Positions 6,658-13,395 of a stretch of DNA of 15,075 nucleotides are shown here, in pieces (position 1 is the first letter of the stretch; every line of letters begins with the position of its first letter). A model generated the notes under the pieces. It saw only the letters and a list, made by a program, of their open reading frames with translations, did no database searches and was not told the DNA's origin. The translations under genes and the position numbers were made by a program. The DNA is from JANNSW01 sp031431235 (GTDB taxonomy: Bacteria; Pseudomonadota; Alphaproteobacteria; Rhizobiales; Hyphomicrobiaceae), in NCBI GenBank assembly GCA_031431235.1, contig JANPDA010000261.1:1-15075 (forward strand). The letters run 5' to 3'.

Positions 6658-7326
6658 ATGTGCTCGCGCTACAGCCTGACCTCGCCGCCCGAGGCAGTCC
6701 GCTCCTACTTCAATTTCAAGTCGGCGGCGGATTTCCCGCCCCGCTACAACATCGCGCCGACGCAGCCGGTCGCGATCGTCCGGCTCGACCTCAGGGGCGA
6801 GCGCGAGCTGGCACTGGTGCGCTGGGGGCTGATCCCCTCCTGGGTCGAGGACCCGCGCGAGTTCTCGACCCTCCTCAACGCCCGCGCCGAGACCGCCCCC
6901 GACAAACCCTCGTTTCGCGCCGCCATGCGCCACAAGCGCTGCCTCGTTCCCGCCGATGGCTTCTATGAGTGGACGGGCCCCGTCGGCGACAAGCGGCCGA
7001 GCCTCATCCGGCCGAAGGCGGGCGGGCCGATGGCGTTCGCCGGGCTCTGGGAGCACTGGCTCGGCGCCGATGGCAGCGAGCTGGAGACGATGGCGATCCT
7101 GACCACGTCGGCCAACCGGACGGTCGCACCCATCCACGACCGCATGCCGGTGATCCTGCCGCCCGAGTGCTTCGCGACCTGGCTCGACTGCAAGTCTGTG
7201 TCCGCCAAGGACGCCGCCATGCTGCTGGCGCCCGCCCCCGAGCGGCTGCTGGAGGTGATCAAAGTGTCGAAAGCCGTCAACAATCCGAGGCACGAAGGGC
7301 CGGAGCTGCAGGTGCCAGTGGTGTAA
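6658..7326 (+). CDS. yedK: SRAP domain protein (YedK/HMCES-like abasic-site crosslinker)
   Basis: A 222-aa protein of the SOS-response-associated peptidase family. YedK and HMCES shield abasic sites in single-stranded DNA by forming a thiazolidine crosslink through Cys2. The correct start is the ATG at 6658, with GGGAGG seven bases upstream, because removal of Met then exposes Cys2 (MCSRYSL). The five-residue longer reading from 6643 would bury it. Other expected active-site residues are present: N74 in LLNARAET, E104 in ADGFYEW, and H160 in PIHDRMPVIL. The N-terminal RYNIAPTQ block and RWGLIPSW are also typical. Length agrees with the family. The gene stands alone on the plus strand and is followed by about 230 bp without a gene. 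Confidence 0.95.
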   Translation: MCSRYSLTSPPEAVRSYFNFKSAADFPPRYNIAPTQPVAIVRLDLRGERELALVRWGLIPSWVEDPREFSTLLNARAETAPDKPSFRAAMRHKRCLVPADGFYEWTGPVGDKRPSLIRPKAGGPMAFAGLWEHWLGADGSELETMAILTTSANRTVAPIHDRMPVILPPECFATWLDCKSVSAKDAAMLLAPAPERLLEVIKVSKAVNNPRHEGPELQVPVV

Positions 7327-7559
7327 GCGGCCCCTCTCATCCGGCGCGGCAGGGCGCGCGCGGCGCACCGGGCCGGAACATCGCGGCGAGGGGCAGGCGG
7401 AAGGCTTCTCGGGTCTCGGGATGGTCGAGCGGGCGTCTCCGACTGCGGCGATTCACGGAAGCGGCCGATGGGGAGTCCAGCACTCCCAACCGCCGTCTTG
7501 GCGCTGGGCTTCGTCTGGCCGTTGGCCGGTCTCAGCGCCAGCCTGCGATTCCGCCTTGG
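7327..7559. other. Intergenic region with no supported gene
   Basis: No convincing gene. An inverted repeat GGCGCTG (7500-7506) / CAGCGCC (7533-7539) with nested GGCC pairs could form a hairpin. It is too far from the SRAP stop to be a clear terminator. Confidence 0.45.
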
Positions 7560-7712
7560 TAGGTTGGGTTAGCGCGGCCAACCCGGCCAATGCTTTGCGC
7601 GGTGCTCGTTCCGTGCGTAACCCAACAATGCATGTGCCGTGGATGTCGGGTTACGCGCGGAGGTTATTCTTCCAGAGAGCTGCCGAAGCTGTGGCCGCGC
7701 TAACCCAATCTA
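7560..7712. repeat. 153-bp palindromic intergenic repeat (TAGGTTGGGTTA type)
   Basis: The ends TAGGTTGGGTTAGCGCGGCC(A) at 7560-7580 and its near-perfect inverse at 7692-7712 form a 21-bp inverted repeat with one mismatch, with TA at both ends. Inside, GCGTAACCCAAC (7615-7626) and GTCGGGTTACGCGC (7645-7658) make a second inverted pair. This GTTGGGTTA-GCGTAACCCAAC sequence belongs to a type I recall as scattered through many bacterial genomes. It lies six bases beyond the stop of the ypeA-like gene and may also end its transcript. Confidence 0.8.
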
Positions 7713-7717
7713 CAACA

Positions 7718-8170
7718 TTACCCCACCCTTTTCTTCCCCGGATCGATCCAGCGCTCCAGCATGACCGTGTCGGCGCGGACGTAGCCGAGGCGGTCGTAGA
7801 AGGCAGCGACCCCGTCGTTGCCGGTGCGTACGGCCAGATTGAGCTTCCAAACGCCCTTGTTCAGCAGCCAGGCCTCCGCCGAGCGCAGCATGGCGCGCCC
7901 GAAGCCGCGGCCCTGTTGGCCGGGCTCGACCGAGAGGTAGTAGAGGGCGCCGCGATGGCCGTCGTGACCGACCATGACGCTGGCGACGAGGCGCCCGTCG
8001 AGGCGGCCCACCAGCACGGTCGAGGCGGTCTTGCCGCGGGCGAAATCGAGGTCGCGGCGCGGGTCGTTCCAGGGCCGCGTCAACCCGCAGGCCTCCCACA
8101 GCGCGATCACCGTCTCCTCCTCGCCCTGCTGGAGCGGTCTGATGTCGAGGGAATCGGGGTTGCGGGCCAT
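7718..8170 (-). CDS. ypeA: YpeA-like GNAT family acetyltransferase
   Basis: A 150-aa protein whose ATG at 8170 overlaps the stop of the upstream FAD oxidase by one base (TGATG), so the two are translationally coupled. It follows the E. coli YpeA pattern closely: VIALWEACGLTRPWNDPRRD near the N-terminus, then VMVGHDGHRGALYYLSVEP, the acetyl-CoA loop QQGRGFGRAM (R/QxxGxG/A), and AAFYDRLGYVRADTVMLERW at the end. The acceptor of YpeA proteins is not firmly established. The N-terminal 10 residues before IRPL are an extension compared with E. coli. The TAA stop lies six bases from the palindromic repeat at 7560-7712. No signal peptide, so cytoplasmic. Confidence 0.9.
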   Translation of the reverse strand: MARNPDSLDIRPLQQGEEETVIALWEACGLTRPWNDPRRDLDFARGKTASTVLVGRLDGRLVASVMVGHDGHRGALYYLSVEPGQQGRGFGRAMLRSAEAWLLNKGVWKLNLAVRTGNDGVAAFYDRLGYVRADTVMLERWIDPGKKRVG

Positions 8171-9618
8171 CACAGCACCTTGCCGGGGTTGAGAATGCCT
8201 TGGGGGTCGAGCGCGGCTTTCAGCGAGCGCATCAGCTCCATCTCGGTCGGGCTCTTGATGCGGGCGATCTCCTCGCGCTTCAGCCGGCCGACGCCGTGCT
8301 CGGCGCTGATCGAGCCGCCGAGCTCGAGCACGAGAGCGTGGATGCGCGCGTTGACCGGCGCCCATTCGGCCAGGAACCGGGCCTTGGCCATGCCGGGCGG
8401 CTGACTGACGTTGTAGTGCAGATTGCCGTCGCCGAAATGGCCGAAAGGGAGCGGGCGGGCGCCAGGCATCATCGCCTCGATCAGGATATTGCCGCGCTCG
8501 ATCAGCTCGGGCAGGCGGGCGACCGGCACCGAGACATCGTGCTTGATGCTGCCGCCTTCATGACGCTGCGTGTCGGGGAGGGATTCGCGTAAGTGCCAGA
8601 GCGCGCGGGCCTGCTGCAGCGTCTCGGCAATGGCCGCGTCGGCGACGATGCCGCCCTCGATCGCCCCGCCGAGAATCCGCTCGACGAGCGCCCGGGTCTC
8701 GCCCTCGCCCTGGTGGCCAGAGAGCTCGATCAGCGCGTACCACGCATGGCGGCGGCTGAGCGGATCGCGGGCGTCGGGGACGTGGCGGGTCAAAAACTCC
8801 ATCGCCCGCTCGGGCATCATCTCGAAGGCGGTCAGCATCGGGCCGGACGCCGCGCGCATGCGCTCGAACAGGGTACGAACGGCTTCGAGCGAGGCAAGTC
8901 CCGCGAAGGCGACCGTGGTCTCGCGGGGCCGGGGAAACAGTTTCAGCACTGCCGCCGTGATGATGCCGAGCGTGCCCTCGGAGCCGAGGAACAGGCTCTT
9001 CAGGTCGTAGCCGGTGTTGTCCTTCCTGAGCGCCCTGAGGCCTTCCCAGACGCGCCCGTCCGAGAGCACCACCTCGAGGCCCAGCACAGAATCGCGGGCA
9101 TTGCCATAGGCCAGCACGGCAACACCGCCGGCATTGGTCGAGAGGTTGCCGCCGATCTGGCAGCTGCCCTGCGAGGCCAGACTCAACGGGTAGAGACGGT
9201 CGAGGGACGCGGCGGCCTCCTGCACCTTGGCGAGCGGCACACCCGCCTCGACCGTGATGGTGTTGCCGTCGGGATCGATCGCGCGGATGCGGGCGAGGCG
9301 GCCGAGCGAGAGCAGAATCTCGTGGCCAAAGGGGATCTGGCCGCCAACGAGGCCGGTATTGCCGCCCTGGGGCACGATCGCGGTGCCGGTCTCGTGCGCG
9401 AGCTCCATGATCGCCGCGACCTCGGCAGTCGAGCCCGGCCGCAGCACCAGGGGCGTCTTGCCGTGCCACAGGTCGCGCCATTCCCTCAGGTAGGGCGCCT
9501 GCTCCGTCGGCTCCGCGATCGCATGGGCCGGTCCGACGATGGCGGCGAAACGGGCGAGGAGGGCGGTGTCCGGCATCGGCCTGGGCGCTGGATTGTGACG
9601 CTGCATGATCACCTTCAT
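8170..9618 (-). CDS. FAD-linked 2-hydroxyacid dehydrogenase (D-lactate / D-2-hydroxyglutarate type)
   Basis: A 482-aa flavoprotein of the vanillyl-alcohol-oxidase superfamily, GlcD/DLD/D2HGDH group. It oxidises a D-2-hydroxyacid to the 2-oxoacid. FAD-binding signatures occur in order: VLRPGSTAEV (59-68), PQGGNTGLVGG (83-93), GSCQIGGNLSTNAGG (151-165) and GSEGTLGIIT (212-221). The cap and substrate part has KHDVSVP (359-365), GHFGDGNLHYN (393-403, with metal-binding H394 and H401), SAEHGVG (438-444, with E440) and LDPQGILNPGK (470-480). The exact substrate cannot be fixed. The set resembles D-2-hydroxyglutarate dehydrogenase more than glycolate oxidase subunit D, and no glcE/glcF genes are adjacent. 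Starts at 9618 (AAGG five bases upstream) and 9606 (GAAGGTG upstream) are both possible. The first gene of a two-gene operon with ypeA. Confidence 0.93.
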   Translation of the reverse strand: MKVIMQRHNPAPRPMPDTALLARFAAIVGPAHAIAEPTEQAPYLREWRDLWHGKTPLVLRPGSTAEVAAIMELAHETGTAIVPQGGNTGLVGGQIPFGHEILLSLGRLARIRAIDPDGNTITVEAGVPLAKVQEAAASLDRLYPLSLASQGSCQIGGNLSTNAGGVAVLAYGNARDSVLGLEVVLSDGRVWEGLRALRKDNTGYDLKSLFLGSEGTLGIITAAVLKLFPRPRETTVAFAGLASLEAVRTLFERMRAASGPMLTAFEMMPERAMEFLTRHVPDARDPLSRRHAWYALIELSGHQGEGETRALVERILGGAIEGGIVADAAIAETLQQARALWHLRESLPDTQRHEGGSIKHDVSVPVARLPELIERGNILIEAMMPGARPLPFGHFGDGNLHYNVSQPPGMAKARFLAEWAPVNARIHALVLELGGSISAEHGVGRLKREEIARIKSPTEMELMRSLKAALDPQGILNPGKVL

Positions 9619-9685
9619 GTGGACCTTGCGAGTCGGCTCTCACGATAGGGCGCGCACTCGGGCAGTTGCGTCAAGTCGGTGACGG

Positions 9686-9764
9686 CTAGGGTGGTGTCTC
9701 GCAAAAGCCATCCAGCATCCGCGGCTGATTCGGAGATGGCATTTGCGAGGCGAAACCACACTAG
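9686..9764. repeat. 79-bp CTAG-bounded hairpin element
   Basis: CTAG lies at both ends (9686, 9761). The left arm TCGCAAAAGCCATC (9699-9712) pairs with GATGGCATTTGCGA (9735-9748) at 13 of 14 positions, and the outer CTAGGGTGGT pairs with ACCACACTAG with one mismatch. It is non-coding and only 13 bases from the next CTAG hairpin. The pair therefore mimics the hairpin - spacer - hairpin plan of the 132-bp element without sharing its internal sequence. Confidence 0.75.
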
Positions 9765-9777
9765 AATCATAGAGTTG

Positions 9778-9853
9778 CTAGTGTCTTTTCATCTCCGGAA
9801 TACGCCTCAGAGGACACTGCGAGATCGAGCGTACTTCGAAGACGGGACACTAG
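9778..9853. repeat. 76-bp CTAG-bounded hairpin element overlapping a stop codon
   Basis: CTAGTGTC at 9778 is inverted as GACACTAG at the right end, in the form GGGACACTAG (9844-9853). The arms continue as an imperfect inverted repeat (TTTTCATCTCCGGAATACGC against GCGTACTTCGAAGACG). The right-hand CTAG contains the TAG stop (minus strand, 9852-9850) of the FAD-dependent oxidoreductase, so the insertion defines the 3' end of that gene. As a hairpin just past the stop it could also end the transcript. Confidence 0.7.
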
Positions 9854-11166
9854 GCCTCGTGGCGCGCCCGCCAGAGGTCGAGCCGGTTGCGCATCCGCAC
9901 GCCCAGACCGAGGAACGGCTCGGGCGGCAAGCGGGCTGGCTGGCCCAGGCTCGCCATATCGGCGATCAGTGGATTGGCCTCGGCCATTGCCATGTCGGCC
10001 GCCAGCAAGCCCGCGATCGTGCTCTTCGTCACGCCGACCGCGTTGCAGCAGACGGCGGCGTGGATGGCGGGCGAGATCCGGCCGAAGCCCGGAGCGGCGT
10101 TGCGGGAAAGCGCGATATAACCGGTCCAGGTATGTTCGATGGTGACGTCAGGGAGCATGGGGAAGCGCTGGCGCAGGATCTGCAGATGCCCCGCGCGGAC
10201 GCGCGCCAGCGCCCCCTCCGACACCCGCGCCGAGGGCGCATACCGGATGTCGTGGCGGATCAGGATGCGGCGATCCTGCGTATAGCGCATGGTGACCGAG
10301 ACGAAGGCATTCGCCGGTGTGAGGCCCCACTCACCGACGCCACCGAGCGTGCGTTGCTCGGCCTGGTCGAGCGGCCGCGTGAGGCTCGCGTGCGCCCGGA
10401 ACATCAGCATGTGCTGCGGGAACGCGCCGAACTGCCCGGCAAAACCATTGATGCAGAGGATGGCACGCGGCGCACGCACGCTGCCGCCCGGCGTCATCGC
10501 CTCCACGCCGTTTGCCTCCTCGAAGCGCACCACTGGCGAGCTCTCGTAGAGCGTGACGTTCTCGGGCAGGCTGTCGGCGAGGCCGCGGACGAGCGCGGCG
10601 GGGTTCATCAGGACGCAGCCGGGTGTATAGACGGCCGCATGGTAGTAGGGCGAGCCCAGCTCTGTCTCGATTTGCCCCGCATCGAGCCATCGATAGGGCT
10701 CCTTCAGCGCTTCCAGCTCGCGCGCGAACGGCTCCAGCACCTCGGCGCGACCGCGCGACGAGACCGCGGCGTGATACTTGCCAGACTTTGACCAACTGCA
10801 TTCGATTTGGTGTTTCCCGACCAGCCCGTCGAGATGGGCGATGGCCGCGCGGGCGAGCCGCATATAGCGGTGCGAGCCGTCGAGCTCATCCAGTGAGGCG
10901 CCTATATTGTGCGGCAGGTCGATCGCAAATCCGGAGTTGCGGCCGGCGGCATTCTCGCCGCAGCAACCAGCCTCGATCAGGGCGATGCGCTGATCGGGAC
11001 GCCGCTCGGCGAGTTGGCGCGCCGCCGCCAGCCCTGCATAGCCGCCGCCGATGACGAGCCAGTCGGTCACGACATTGGAGGCGAGTGCCGGTCGCGGCTC
11101 GCGTGCCGGCAGGATCCGGCTCCAGCCATTCGTTTGGTCGTTGTCGGGCAGCAAGCGGATATCCAA
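9850..11166 (-). CDS. FAD-dependent oxidoreductase (DAO family, PuuB/OrdL-like)
   Basis: A 438-aa flavoprotein of the D-amino-acid-oxidase / glycine-oxidase fold; such enzymes oxidise amines or amino acids. The start is not an obvious ATG. I chose TTG at 11166, preceded by GGAG about nine bases upstream, because family members begin just before the motif NGWSRILPAREP. The open frame continues to an ATG at 11331, but those 55 residues look non-coding and would overlap the divergent gene. The dinucleotide-binding motif is VIGGGYAGLAAARQL (about 38-52), followed by GRNSGFAIDLPHN (74 onward), typical of gamma-glutamylputrescine-oxidase-like proteins, and a C-terminal NAVGVTKSTIAGLLAADMA that closes the FAD site. 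The substrate is unknown and no polyamine genes are adjacent. Its stop codon lies inside the CTAG repeat, so the natural C-terminus may be altered. Confidence 0.88.
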   Translation of the reverse strand: MDIRLLPDNDQTNGWSRILPAREPRPALASNVVTDWLVIGGGYAGLAAARQLAERRPDQRIALIEAGCCGENAAGRNSGFAIDLPHNIGASLDELDGSHRYMRLARAAIAHLDGLVGKHQIECSWSKSGKYHAAVSSRGRAEVLEPFARELEALKEPYRWLDAGQIETELGSPYYHAAVYTPGCVLMNPAALVRGLADSLPENVTLYESSPVVRFEEANGVEAMTPGGSVRAPRAILCINGFAGQFGAFPQHMLMFRAHASLTRPLDQAEQRTLGGVGEWGLTPANAFVSVTMRYTQDRRILIRHDIRYAPSARVSEGALARVRAGHLQILRQRFPMLPDVTIEHTWTGYIALSRNAAPGFGRISPAIHAAVCCNAVGVTKSTIAGLLAADMAMAEANPLIADMASLGQPARLPPEPFLGLGVRMRNRLDLWRARHEA

Positions 11167-11315
11167 GGCTGCGATCTCCGATCCTGGCAAGCGCGTCCCT
11201 TGGATCTCACGCAGACGATCCGCCTGCAAGGGATCCCCGAGCACCTGAGCGCTTGCGCCGCCAGACCCCACGCCTGCATAGTCGGCGCACCGACCCACCT
11301 GGCAAGGAGCACGCC

Positions 11316-11885
11316 ATGTCTCGCATCGCAATCGCTTCGATCCTCTGTCTCGCCGCGGGCGCTGCCTTGGCTGCCGAGCCGACCAGCGCCTACACCAAGA
11401 TCAACCTGAAGAAGTGCAAGACCCTCGATCAGAGCGACCAAGGCGGAACGTGGCGTTGCAAGGGGCTGAAAGGTTATGCGCTCTATGTTGCCGAGGGCGA
11501 TCTCAGGATGATGATCGGCTATGGCAAGAGCCATGAGAAGCAACGGGCCGCGACCCAGACGCTCAGTCCGTTCAACTCGCTCGTCGAGAAGGACGGCATC
11601 ACGACGCTCGAATGGCGCCTCGCCGGTGGCGTGCCGTACGCAACGATCGTCAGCTATCAGACCCAGAGCGATGCGAGCGGCACGATGGTGACCGGACAGG
11701 TGCTGGTCGTCTCGAAGGTCGGAGCAAAGGGGGGATCGGACGCTTGCCATGTCGCCCATATCGACGCACTCGCCAATGCGGATGCGAACGTGCTCGCGCG
11801 CAAGGCCGCCGACGAGATGGCGGCAAAATTCGACTGTGCCAAAGACCCCGTCGTCGTCGGCAAGACCGGTAAGAGCCCGTTGTGA
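11316..11885 (+). CDS. Secreted uncharacterised protein with four mature cysteines
   Basis: A 189-aa protein. The ATG at 11316 has AAGGAG six bases upstream. Residues 1-19 (MSRIAIASILCLAAGAALA) form a signal peptide, with cleavage likely before AEP. The mature protein has cysteines at 34, 48, 144 and 174 (KKCK, WRCKG, DACHV, FDCAK), suggesting two disulfides in the periplasm. The central part, GYALYVAEGDLRMMIGYGKS and TTLEWRLAGGVPYATIVSYQ, reads as beta strands, followed by a helical C-terminus (DANVLARKAADEMAAKF). I know similar unnamed exported proteins from rhizobia but cannot give a function. It is divergent from the FAD oxidoreductase and convergent with the RTX gene across a strong hairpin. 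Confidence 0.8.
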   Translation: MSRIAIASILCLAAGAALAAEPTSAYTKINLKKCKTLDQSDQGGTWRCKGLKGYALYVAEGDLRMMIGYGKSHEKQRAATQTLSPFNSLVEKDGITTLEWRLAGGVPYATIVSYQTQSDASGTMVTGQVLVVSKVGAKGGSDACHVAHIDALANADANVLARKAADEMAAKFDCAKDPVVVGKTGKSPL

Positions 11886-11889
11886 GCGG

Positions 11890-11948
11890 CCAATCGGAGA
11901 GGGCGGGGTTTTGCAGCCCCGCCCGGCTCCTGCGTGCGTGACGATTGG
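11890..11948. terminator. Strong bidirectional hairpin between convergent genes
   Basis: GGGCGGGG (11901-11908) pairs perfectly with CCCCGCCC (11917-11924) around an eight-base loop. An outer pair CCAATCG (11890-11896) / CGATTGG (11942-11948) could extend it. It sits in the 65 bp between the stops of the secreted protein and the RTX gene, where a shared terminator is expected. No long U tract is present on either side. Confidence 0.6.
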
Positions 11949-11950
11949 GC

Positions 11951-12481
11951 TCAGACGAAGTTGAAGTCGTCCGCGATCAGGTCGTTTGCATCGACGCCGA
12001 CCAGCAGCACGCTGCCTGTCCCGAACTCGACGCGAGCGCTACCGCCGTCATCGTAGATGGCGAGGTCGGCGTCGAACCAGCTGGTCACGACCGTGTCGCC
12101 GAGGTCGATCGTGTCGAGGCCGAGCTGGAAATCGAAGATCCAGTCATCGTTGCCGCTGCCGTTGAAGAAGTAGAAGTTGTCGAACCCGGCGCCGCCATAG
12201 ATGTCGTCGTCGCCATAGCCGCCGCTGACGAAATCGTTGCCGGTGCCGCCCATCACGGTGTCGTTGTTGTCGCCGCCGTAGACGTAGTCGTTGCCGCTGT
12301 CGCCCTTCACCAGGTCGTTGCCGGTATCGCCATAGACGCGATCGTTGCCGGTGCCGCCGCTGACGGTGTCGTTGCCGCCCCAGCCGTGGACCGTGTCGTT
12401 GCCGCCATTGCCGTAGATGGTGTTGCTGAAGTTGGTGTCGTTGAAGTTGTTCGAGTAGTTGCTGAGCTTCTTGATGGCCAT
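11951..12481 (-). CDS. Small RTX (hemolysin-type calcium-binding repeat) protein
   Basis: A 176-aa acidic protein. The ATG at 12481 has GGGGAG six bases upstream. Residues 24-104 hold nine RTX nonapeptides of the form GGxGxDxUx, for example GGTGNDRVY, GDTGNDLVK and GGTGNDFVS, which bind calcium in a parallel beta roll. The N-terminus is Asn-rich (NYSNNFNDTNFSN) with no Sec signal. The C-terminus ends DDFNFV, the acidic plus hydrophobic ending common to type I secretion substrates. It should leave the cell through an ABC/MFP/TolC exporter, but none is encoded in the window. There is no enzymatic or toxin domain, so it is a bare RTX module: a surface or matrix protein, or a very small secreted calcium binder. 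The upstream region is AT-rich with two similar palindromes. Confidence 0.9.
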   Translation of the reverse strand: MAIKKLSNYSNNFNDTNFSNTIYGNGGNDTVHGWGGNDTVSGGTGNDRVYGDTGNDLVKGDSGNDYVYGGDNNDTVMGGTGNDFVSGGYGDDDIYGGAGFDNFYFFNGSGNDDWIFDFQLGLDTIDLGDTVVTSWFDADLAIYDDGGSARVEFGTGSVLLVGVDANDLIADDFNFV

Positions 12482-12509
12482 GGTGGGCTCCCCCGGGTTT
12501 GCGGCTCGA

Positions 12510-12523
12510 TGAACGGCCGTTCA
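12510..12523. promoter_or_regulatory. Palindrome TGAACGGCCGTTCA upstream of the RTX gene
   Basis: A perfect 14-bp palindrome 29 bases upstream of the RTX start codon. Its half-site TGAACG recurs in the palindrome at 12615-12628. TGAAC(G)-N-(C)GTTCA is a common TetR-family operator shape. On the plus strand it is followed by GTTTTTT, so a terminator-like role is an alternative reading, but no plus-strand transcript is expected here. Confidence 0.5.
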
Positions 12524-12614
12524 GTTTTTTCTCGAAGCGATTGCTCTCGCTTCCGATCACCATGATTTGGGGGCATCTGGTGGGATTGCAAGGGTATTGG
12601 AAGTAATTTTAAGA

Positions 12615-12628
12615 TGAACGCCTGTTCA
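12615..12628. promoter_or_regulatory. Palindrome TGAACGCCTGTTCA upstream of the RTX gene
   Basis: A second near-perfect palindrome with the same half-sites, TGAAC and GTTCA, 92 bases upstream of the first and in the most AT-rich part of the window. A third inverted pair in the opposite sense (GTTCA at 12661-12665, TGAAC at 12675-12679) lies just beyond. Together they look like clustered operators for the RTX gene. The regulator is not in the window. Confidence 0.45.
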
Positions 12629-12691
12629 TATTGGTTTTATATTTGCATTTCTGAATATCTGTTCAATCATTTCCTGAACGGAATGGCAGAA

Positions 12692-13150
12692 TCAGCGCCC
12701 GGCGCCGGCGCGCTTCAGCTCCTGGATCGTCTGCTCGAGCGTCTGCAGGAAGCGCGAGCGGTCAGCCTTCGTGAACTCGGCATTGTGGCCGCGGACCGCT
12801 CCGGCCTCGCGCAAATCCTGCATCAGGTCGCGCATGGCGAGCGCGAGCCCCATGTTGGTCTCGCTGAAGGCCTTGCCCGTCGGCCCGATGGCGCGGGCGC
12901 CAGCCTTGACGCAGCGCGAGGCGAGGGGAATGTCCTGGGTGACGGCGATGTCGCCGGGCACGATCCGCTCGGCGATCCAGTCGTCGGCGGCGTCCGACCC
13001 CTCCGCCACGATCACCCGCTCGATCAGCGCACTGTCCGGCAGCCGCATCCAGCTGTTGGAGACCATGCGCACGGGCAGATTGTGCCGCTCGGCAACCCGC
13101 AGGATCTCATCCTTCACCGGGCAGGCATCGGCGTCGACATAGATCAGCAA
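12692..13150 (-). CDS. yaiI: YaiI/YqxD family protein (UPF0178, DUF188)
   Basis: A 152-aa protein beginning LIYVDADACPVKDEILRVAE, the signature of the UPF0178 family, which is predicted to have a PIN-like nuclease fold with clustered acidic residues (D6, D8). Further family blocks are VSNSWMRLP, GSDAADDWIAERIVPGDIAV, TQDIPLASRC and the C-terminal AEFTKADRSRFLQTLEQTI. The start is most likely the TTG at 13150: GAGGAG lies seven bases upstream and the product then has the usual length. An ATG at 13177 would add nine residues and lacks a ribosome-binding site because its upstream DNA belongs to the CTAG repeat, whose edge is at 13185. The molecular function of the family is unproven. It is divergent from the HisD-family gene across the repeat cluster. 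Confidence 0.9.
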   Translation of the reverse strand: MLIYVDADACPVKDEILRVAERHNLPVRMVSNSWMRLPDSALIERVIVAEGSDAADDWIAERIVPGDIAVTQDIPLASRCVKAGARAIGPTGKAFSETNMGLALAMRDLMQDLREAGAVRGHNAEFTKADRSRFLQTLEQTIQELKRAGAGR

Positions 13151-13184
13151 GCGGCGTCTCCTCGGGTAACCGGCCATGCGCAGC

Positions 13185-13316
13185 CTAGTGGTTCGTCCCA
13201 TTCATTCGATTCCGGCGAAGCTGGATCAATGAATGGAAAGACGGAACACAAACAGAGAGTTGGCTAGTGGGCTGGCCATTCATTTGGGGTACCGGATGAA
13301 TGAGTCGGAACACTAG
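13185..13316. repeat. 132-bp two-hairpin MITE-like element, copy 2
   Basis: This matches 4364-4495 over its full 132 bp with about ten substitutions and no gaps, including CTAG at both ends, the internal CTAGTGGG and the shared core CATTCATTCGATTCCGGCG. Its left end reads CTAGTGGTTCG instead of CTAGTGTTCCG, so its terminal repeats match each other less well than in copy 1. The right CTAG is shared with the 75-bp inverted-repeat element that follows. It lies about 35 bp upstream of the yaiI start. Confidence 0.9.
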
Positions 13317-13388
13317 TGGTCCTTGGAAATCCGGCATTTGCCCGGGCGCGTGCTGCCAGCGGATGCAAATGTAGGATTCGAACCACTA
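13314..13388. repeat. 75-bp inverted-repeat element abutting copy 2
   Basis: TAGTGGT at 13314-13320 is inverted as ACCACTA at 13382-13388. The arms continue inward as AATCC...CATTTGC against GCAAATG...GGATT, an imperfect hairpin with TA at each end. Its last ten bases, CGAACCACTA, are the exact inverse of the first ten bases (TAGTGGTTCG) of copy 2 at 13186. The whole 203-bp composite is therefore also flanked by a perfect 10-bp inverted repeat. Confidence 0.7.
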
Positions 13389-13395
13389 TTGGAAC

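Noticed and set aside
7468..7572. 34-codon hydrophobic open frame (MGSPALPTAVLALGFVWPLA and onward)
   Set aside because: No ribosome-binding site, and its stop lies inside the palindromic repeat; probably chance.
8593..9648. Plus-strand 351-codon open frame
   Set aside because: Antisense to the FAD-linked dehydrogenase, whose cofactor and metal motifs are complete.
11196..11233. Inverted repeat TCCCTTG / CAAGGGA in the divergent region upstream of the FAD oxidoreductase
   Set aside because: Seven bases with a 24-base spacer is weak and could be chance; too little to call an operator.
12144..12563. Tandem 27-bp periodicity that could be mistaken for a CRISPR-like or satellite array
   Set aside because: The period is nine codons and translates into RTX nonapeptides; there are no spacers.
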